Source of the DNA: UBA9980 sp964436235
GTDB taxonomy: Bacteria > Muiribacteriota > UBA9980
DNA length: 55,734 nucleotides
NCBI GenBank assembly: GCA_964436235.1
Contig: CAYTCW010000008.1
Location: 1-55,734, forward strand
Direction: 5' to 3'
Made by a program: the position numbers and the translations under genes
Notes under the pieces: generated by a model
The model's database searches: none
What the model saw: the letters and a program-made list of their open reading frames with translations, nothing else
What the model was told of the DNA's origin: nothing
Shown: positions 55,230 to 55,734 of the stretch, piece after piece
Layout of the letters: each line of letters begins with the position of its first letter
Position numbering within the stretch: the stretch's first letter is position 1

Positions 55230-55364
55230 TGCGTTAAATTTGCGTTAAATTCTCGCCGGGCATCAATGGATTTTTATGTCCGTCAATTTAACTCAAAAGT
55301 ATTATAAAACAAAAATAAATAGAAGTCAATGGCAATCCGTTATAATGCGTTTAACTCAAATTTA
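55230..55364. repeat. Arm-type integrase binding repeats
   Basis: Two perfect tandem copies of TGCGTTAAATT (55230-55240, 55241-55251) and two copies of TTTAACTCAAA (55287-55297, 55350-55360) share the core TTTAAC(G/T)CA in opposite orientations. A further TTTAACGGG abuts the att site. This is the layout of attP arm sites. Confidence 0.6.
55301..55329 (-). promoter_or_regulatory. Integrase promoter
   Basis: Minus strand TTGACT (55324-55329), 17 bases, TATAAT (55301-55306). It lies among the arm repeats, so integrase may regulate its own gene. The ATG at 55214 is about 80 bases downstream. Confidence 0.8.
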
Positions 55365-55365
55365 A

Positions 55366-55389
55366 CGGGTTCAAGTCCCGCTCTCCGCA
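55366..55389 (+). other. att: Attachment site: 3' end of a tRNA gene
   Basis: CGGG-TTCAAGT-CCCG is a T-arm, followed by CTCTCCGCA, the 3' half of a tRNA acceptor stem. The bases to the left are phage sequence and do not complete a tRNA. So this is the att half next to the original host terminator, and an intact tRNA should lie beyond the left prophage end. Confidence 0.8.
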
Positions 55390-55395
55390 TAATAT

Positions 55396-55429
55396 AAAAC
55401 TCCTGAAATCGCAAGGTTTCGGGAGTTTT
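55396..55429 (+). terminator. Host tRNA terminator
   Basis: 15-bp stem (two G-U pairs) with a GCAA loop, arms 55396-55410 and 55415-55429 ending GGAGTTTT. It sits seven bases after the tRNA 3' end, consistent with the original chromosomal tRNA terminator. 55430-55617 shows no gene. Confidence 0.75.
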
Positions 55430-55617
55430 ATATTATTACTGACGTATAATTAACGTATAATCGCCGCCATTGCGAATATCTCGATGTTGCCGATATCCGG
55501 AGCGAACGCCAAAAGTATAAACAGGACAAAAAAAGCGGCTGTTATCGAATGTTATAGAACTAAATTATAATATCCGCGAAAACTTTGTTTAATTTCCGGC
55601 CCAGGCCGCGTTTTCCA

Positions 55618-55734
55618 GATTATATCGCGTTCCTGAGTGATAGCGTGAACGATCTCGTGCATAAGCGTTACTTTCTGGTTTGGAAGCGAAACATCGGCGT
55701 TTGCAATTTCAATCTCTGATGTAACGTAATCGAT
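55618..55734 (-). pseudogene. Fragment duplicating the phage metallopeptidase gene
   Basis: The last ~110 bases repeat 22822-22931 with two differences (TTCCTGAGTGAT versus CTCCTGAGCGAT), including the coding part for the HEIVHAIAQE motif on the minus strand. Only the middle of the gene is present. The sequence ends inside it, so it is either a related second prophage or remnant next to the tRNA, or an assembly join at a repeat. Confidence 0.7.

Overview
The window is almost entirely one temperate siphovirus-type (lambda-like tail) prophage from a draft, probably metagenomic, assembly: there is a 50-N scaffold gap at 1956-2005 and the last ~115 bases repeat an internal phage sequence. The tail-tip genes follow the lambda order (J-, K-, L-, M-, H-, GT- and G-like), including an L-like protein with four cysteines. 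That, plus several Sec-type signal peptides and near-consensus TTGACA-N17-TATAAT promoters, suggests a diderm (Gram-negative-type) bacterial host. The taxon cannot be named from this sequence. The integrase sits next to a tRNA 3' end at 55366-55389, followed by what looks like the chromosomal tRNA terminator, so the right prophage boundary is visible. The left boundary lies outside the window.

Region by region. 1-5.6 kb: tail fibre, fibre-assembly and adhesin-like genes, ending in a partial gene at the left edge. 5.6-16.6 kb: tail tip and baseplate, tape measure and tail-assembly chaperones with a textbook -1 frameshift site. 16.6-20.7 kb: major tail protein, tail terminator, head-tail connectors and a secreted-looking repeat protein. 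20.8-27.6 kb: major capsid, scaffold, metallopeptidase, MuF-like protein, portal and both terminase subunits. 27.6-27.83 kb: late-control region (palindrome, terminator, tRNA-like element). 27.8-38.9 kb: late regulator, RusA, MazG-like, SSB, helicase loader, two paralogous replication initiators carrying 11-bp iterons, SbcC-like ATPase, RecT, YqaJ exonuclease and antirepressor. All of these are on the minus strand.

39-46 kb is the lysogeny and regulation zone. It has three separate cassettes, each a short CI-type HTH repressor on the plus strand, with an inverted-repeat operator and a divergent minus-strand TTGACT-N17 promoter. It also holds two toxin-antitoxin pairs, several small zinc-ribbon proteins and a tRNA-like element. 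45.5-53.4 kb is an AT-rich accessory zone on the plus strand: secreted and membrane proteins, a DUF4160/DUF2442 pair, a Dam-type methylase with an OLD-like ATPase/TOPRIM protein, a frameshifted methylase, and a retropepsin/SEC-C pair. 53.4-55.4 kb holds a small gene, the integrase, its arm-type sites and the attachment site.

The most interesting observation is a repeat of about 26 bp that occurs three times. Two copies at 16664-16761 flank a 47-bp 'spacer' just after the major tail gene. The spacer is a diverged copy of part of that gene: 32 of 39 bases match 17156-17194, and the translation differs by one residue. The third copy stands alone at 45110-45135 in the immunity region. This looks like a phage-borne mini-CRISPR unit aimed at related phages, plus a solitary repeat of the kind described as RNA anti-CRISPRs. 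No cas genes are visible. Also notable: Sec-type signal peptides on the major capsid protein and two other virion-region proteins, origin-like iterons inside both initiator genes, and the methylase-OLD operon.
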